A stretch of DNA of 14,820 bases from an uncultured Prevotella sp. (GTDB lineage: Bacteria > Bacteroidota > Bacteroidia > Bacteroidales > Bacteroidaceae). The DNA is taken from positions 1 to 14,820 of the forward strand of contig CAKPTK010000053.1 of NCBI GenBank assembly GCA_934190685.1, given 5' to 3'. This document shows positions 13,997 to 14,820 of this stretch, piece by piece. Position 1 is the stretch's first letter. The number at the start of each line of letters is the position of its first letter. The notes beneath the pieces are model-generated. The model was not told where the DNA came from and did no database searches. It saw only the letters and a program-made list of their open reading frames with translations. Made by a program: the position numbers and the translations under genes.

Positions 13997-14820
13997 ATGA
14001 ACATCTATTTGAAGAAAGGCAAGGAAGAGAGCCTCAAGCGCTTTCATCCTTGGATATTCTCCGGCGCCATAGCCAAGATGGACGACGGAATAGAGGAAGG
14101 CGACATCGTTCGTGTAATCGCTCATAGTGGCGACTTCATCGCTGTGGGACACTATCAGATTGGTTCCATCGCTGTGCGTGTGCTTTCCTTCAGCGACATT
14201 GCCATCGACGACAACTTCTGGCGTGAGCGTCTTCAGTCCGCCCTCGACATGCGTATCAGCATCGGCATTGCGGACAATCCTCAGAACAACACCTACCGAC
14301 TGGTGCACGGCGAGGGTGACAACCTGCCCGGACTGGTCATCGACTGCTACGGCGAGACCGCTGTCATGCAGGCTCACAGTGTGGGTATGCACGTGTGCAG
14401 GGAGACCATAGCCAAGCAACTGATAGCCGTCATGGGCGACCGCATCAAGAATGTATTCTACAAGAGTGAGACCACGTTGCCTTACAAGGCAGACCTCGGA
14501 CAGGAAAACGGCTTCCTTTATGGTGGAAGCGACAACAACACGGCTGTGGAGAACGGTCTGCGATTCCATGTCGACTGGCTTAAGGGACAGAAGACGGGAT
14601 TCTTTGTCGACCAGCGGGAGAACCGGTCCTTGCTTGAACACTATGCCAAAGGCAAGAGCGTGCTCAATATGTTCTGCTATACAGGTGGTTTTTCTTTCTA
14701 CGCCATGCGTGGCGGTGCCAAACTGGTGCACAGTGTGGACTCGAGTGCCAAGGCTATCGAGCTGACCAATGAGAATGTGGAACTCAATTTTCCCGGTGAC
14801 GAACGTCATCAAGCTTATTG
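13997..14820 (+). CDS. 23S rRNA m5C1962 methyltransferase, RlmI family (partial)
   Basis: The gene runs off the right edge after 274 codons; the family is about 390-400 residues, so roughly the last third is missing. RlmI transfers a methyl group from S-adenosylmethionine to C1962 (E. coli numbering) of 23S rRNA. The N-terminus has the PUA-like domain (about 1-70: IYLKKGKEESLKRFHPWIF region, EEGDIVRV). The central part follows with NTYRLVHGEGDNLPGLVIDCY (about 98-118). The methyltransferase start is KTGFFVDQRENR (199-210), the SAM motif LNMFCYTGGFSFYA (223-236) and VHSVDSS (244-250). The ATG at 13997 lies 20 bp after the exonuclease stop and begins directly with the PUA fold. The catalytic Cys would lie beyond the edge, so the exact subfamily cannot be fully confirmed. 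Confidence 0.9.
   Translation, partial: MNIYLKKGKEESLKRFHPWIFSGAIAKMDDGIEEGDIVRVIAHSGDFIAVGHYQIGSIAVRVLSFSDIAIDDNFWRERLQSALDMRISIGIADNPQNNTYRLVHGEGDNLPGLVIDCYGETAVMQAHSVGMHVCRETIAKQLIAVMGDRIKNVFYKSETTLPYKADLGQENGFLYGGSDNNTAVENGLRFHVDWLKGQKTGFFVDQRENRSLLEHYAKGKSVLNMFCYTGGFSFYAMRGGAKLVHSVDSSAKAIELTNENVELNFPGDERHQAY

Overview
The window looks like chromosomal DNA of a Bacteroidota member, most likely order Bacteroidales and probably a Prevotella-like genus. This rests on six gene starts that carry the Bacteroidetes -7 promoter motif TAnnTTTG, on A-rich start regions without Shine-Dalgarno sequences, on the gene families present (MtaB next to a family 2 glycosyltransferase, ftsK-lolA, an SDR-type fructuronate reductase), and on a tiny Bacteroidales-style lipoprotein. 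The genus is inference. The genes are mostly housekeeping and sugar-acid catabolism. I see no phage, transposase, CRISPR array, rRNA or tRNA.

Layout. Positions 1-350 are non-coding and unusually rich in short tandem and inverted repeats. A 55-residue lipoprotein gene (466-633, minus) follows, with its own terminator and a promoter that overlaps a palindrome. Next comes a plus-strand pair, mtaB (952-2292) and a glycosyltransferase (2302-3318), which ends at a bidirectional terminator shared with the convergent minus-strand genes. Three hexuronate genes read leftwards: uxuA (mannonate dehydratase) and an SDR fructuronate reductase as a two-gene unit, then uxaB (tagaturonate reductase) with its own promoter. 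Further right, also on minus, is the unit ftsK - lolA-like - uvrA. Divergent from ftsK, a plus-strand pair begins: a DEDDy 3'-5' exonuclease and an RlmI-type rRNA methyltransferase that runs off the right edge.

How the genes work together. UxaB and the SDR reduce the two ketohexuronates derived from galacturonate and glucuronate. UxuA then dehydrates mannonate to 2-keto-3-deoxygluconate. Isomerase, altronate dehydratase and KDG kinase/aldolase genes are not in this window. FtsK pumps DNA at the septum, LolA escorts lipoproteins through the periplasm and UvrA recognises DNA damage; they share a transcription unit but no obvious pathway. MtaB (tRNA) and RlmI (23S rRNA) are RNA-modifying enzymes in separate operons.

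No complete undescribed system is evident. The items most worth a second look are the repeat-dense left end, the mini-lipoprotein with its in-frame 15-bp repeats and palindromic promoter, the compact uvrA/uxuA terminator-promoter junction, and the UvrA with two half-missing zinc sites.
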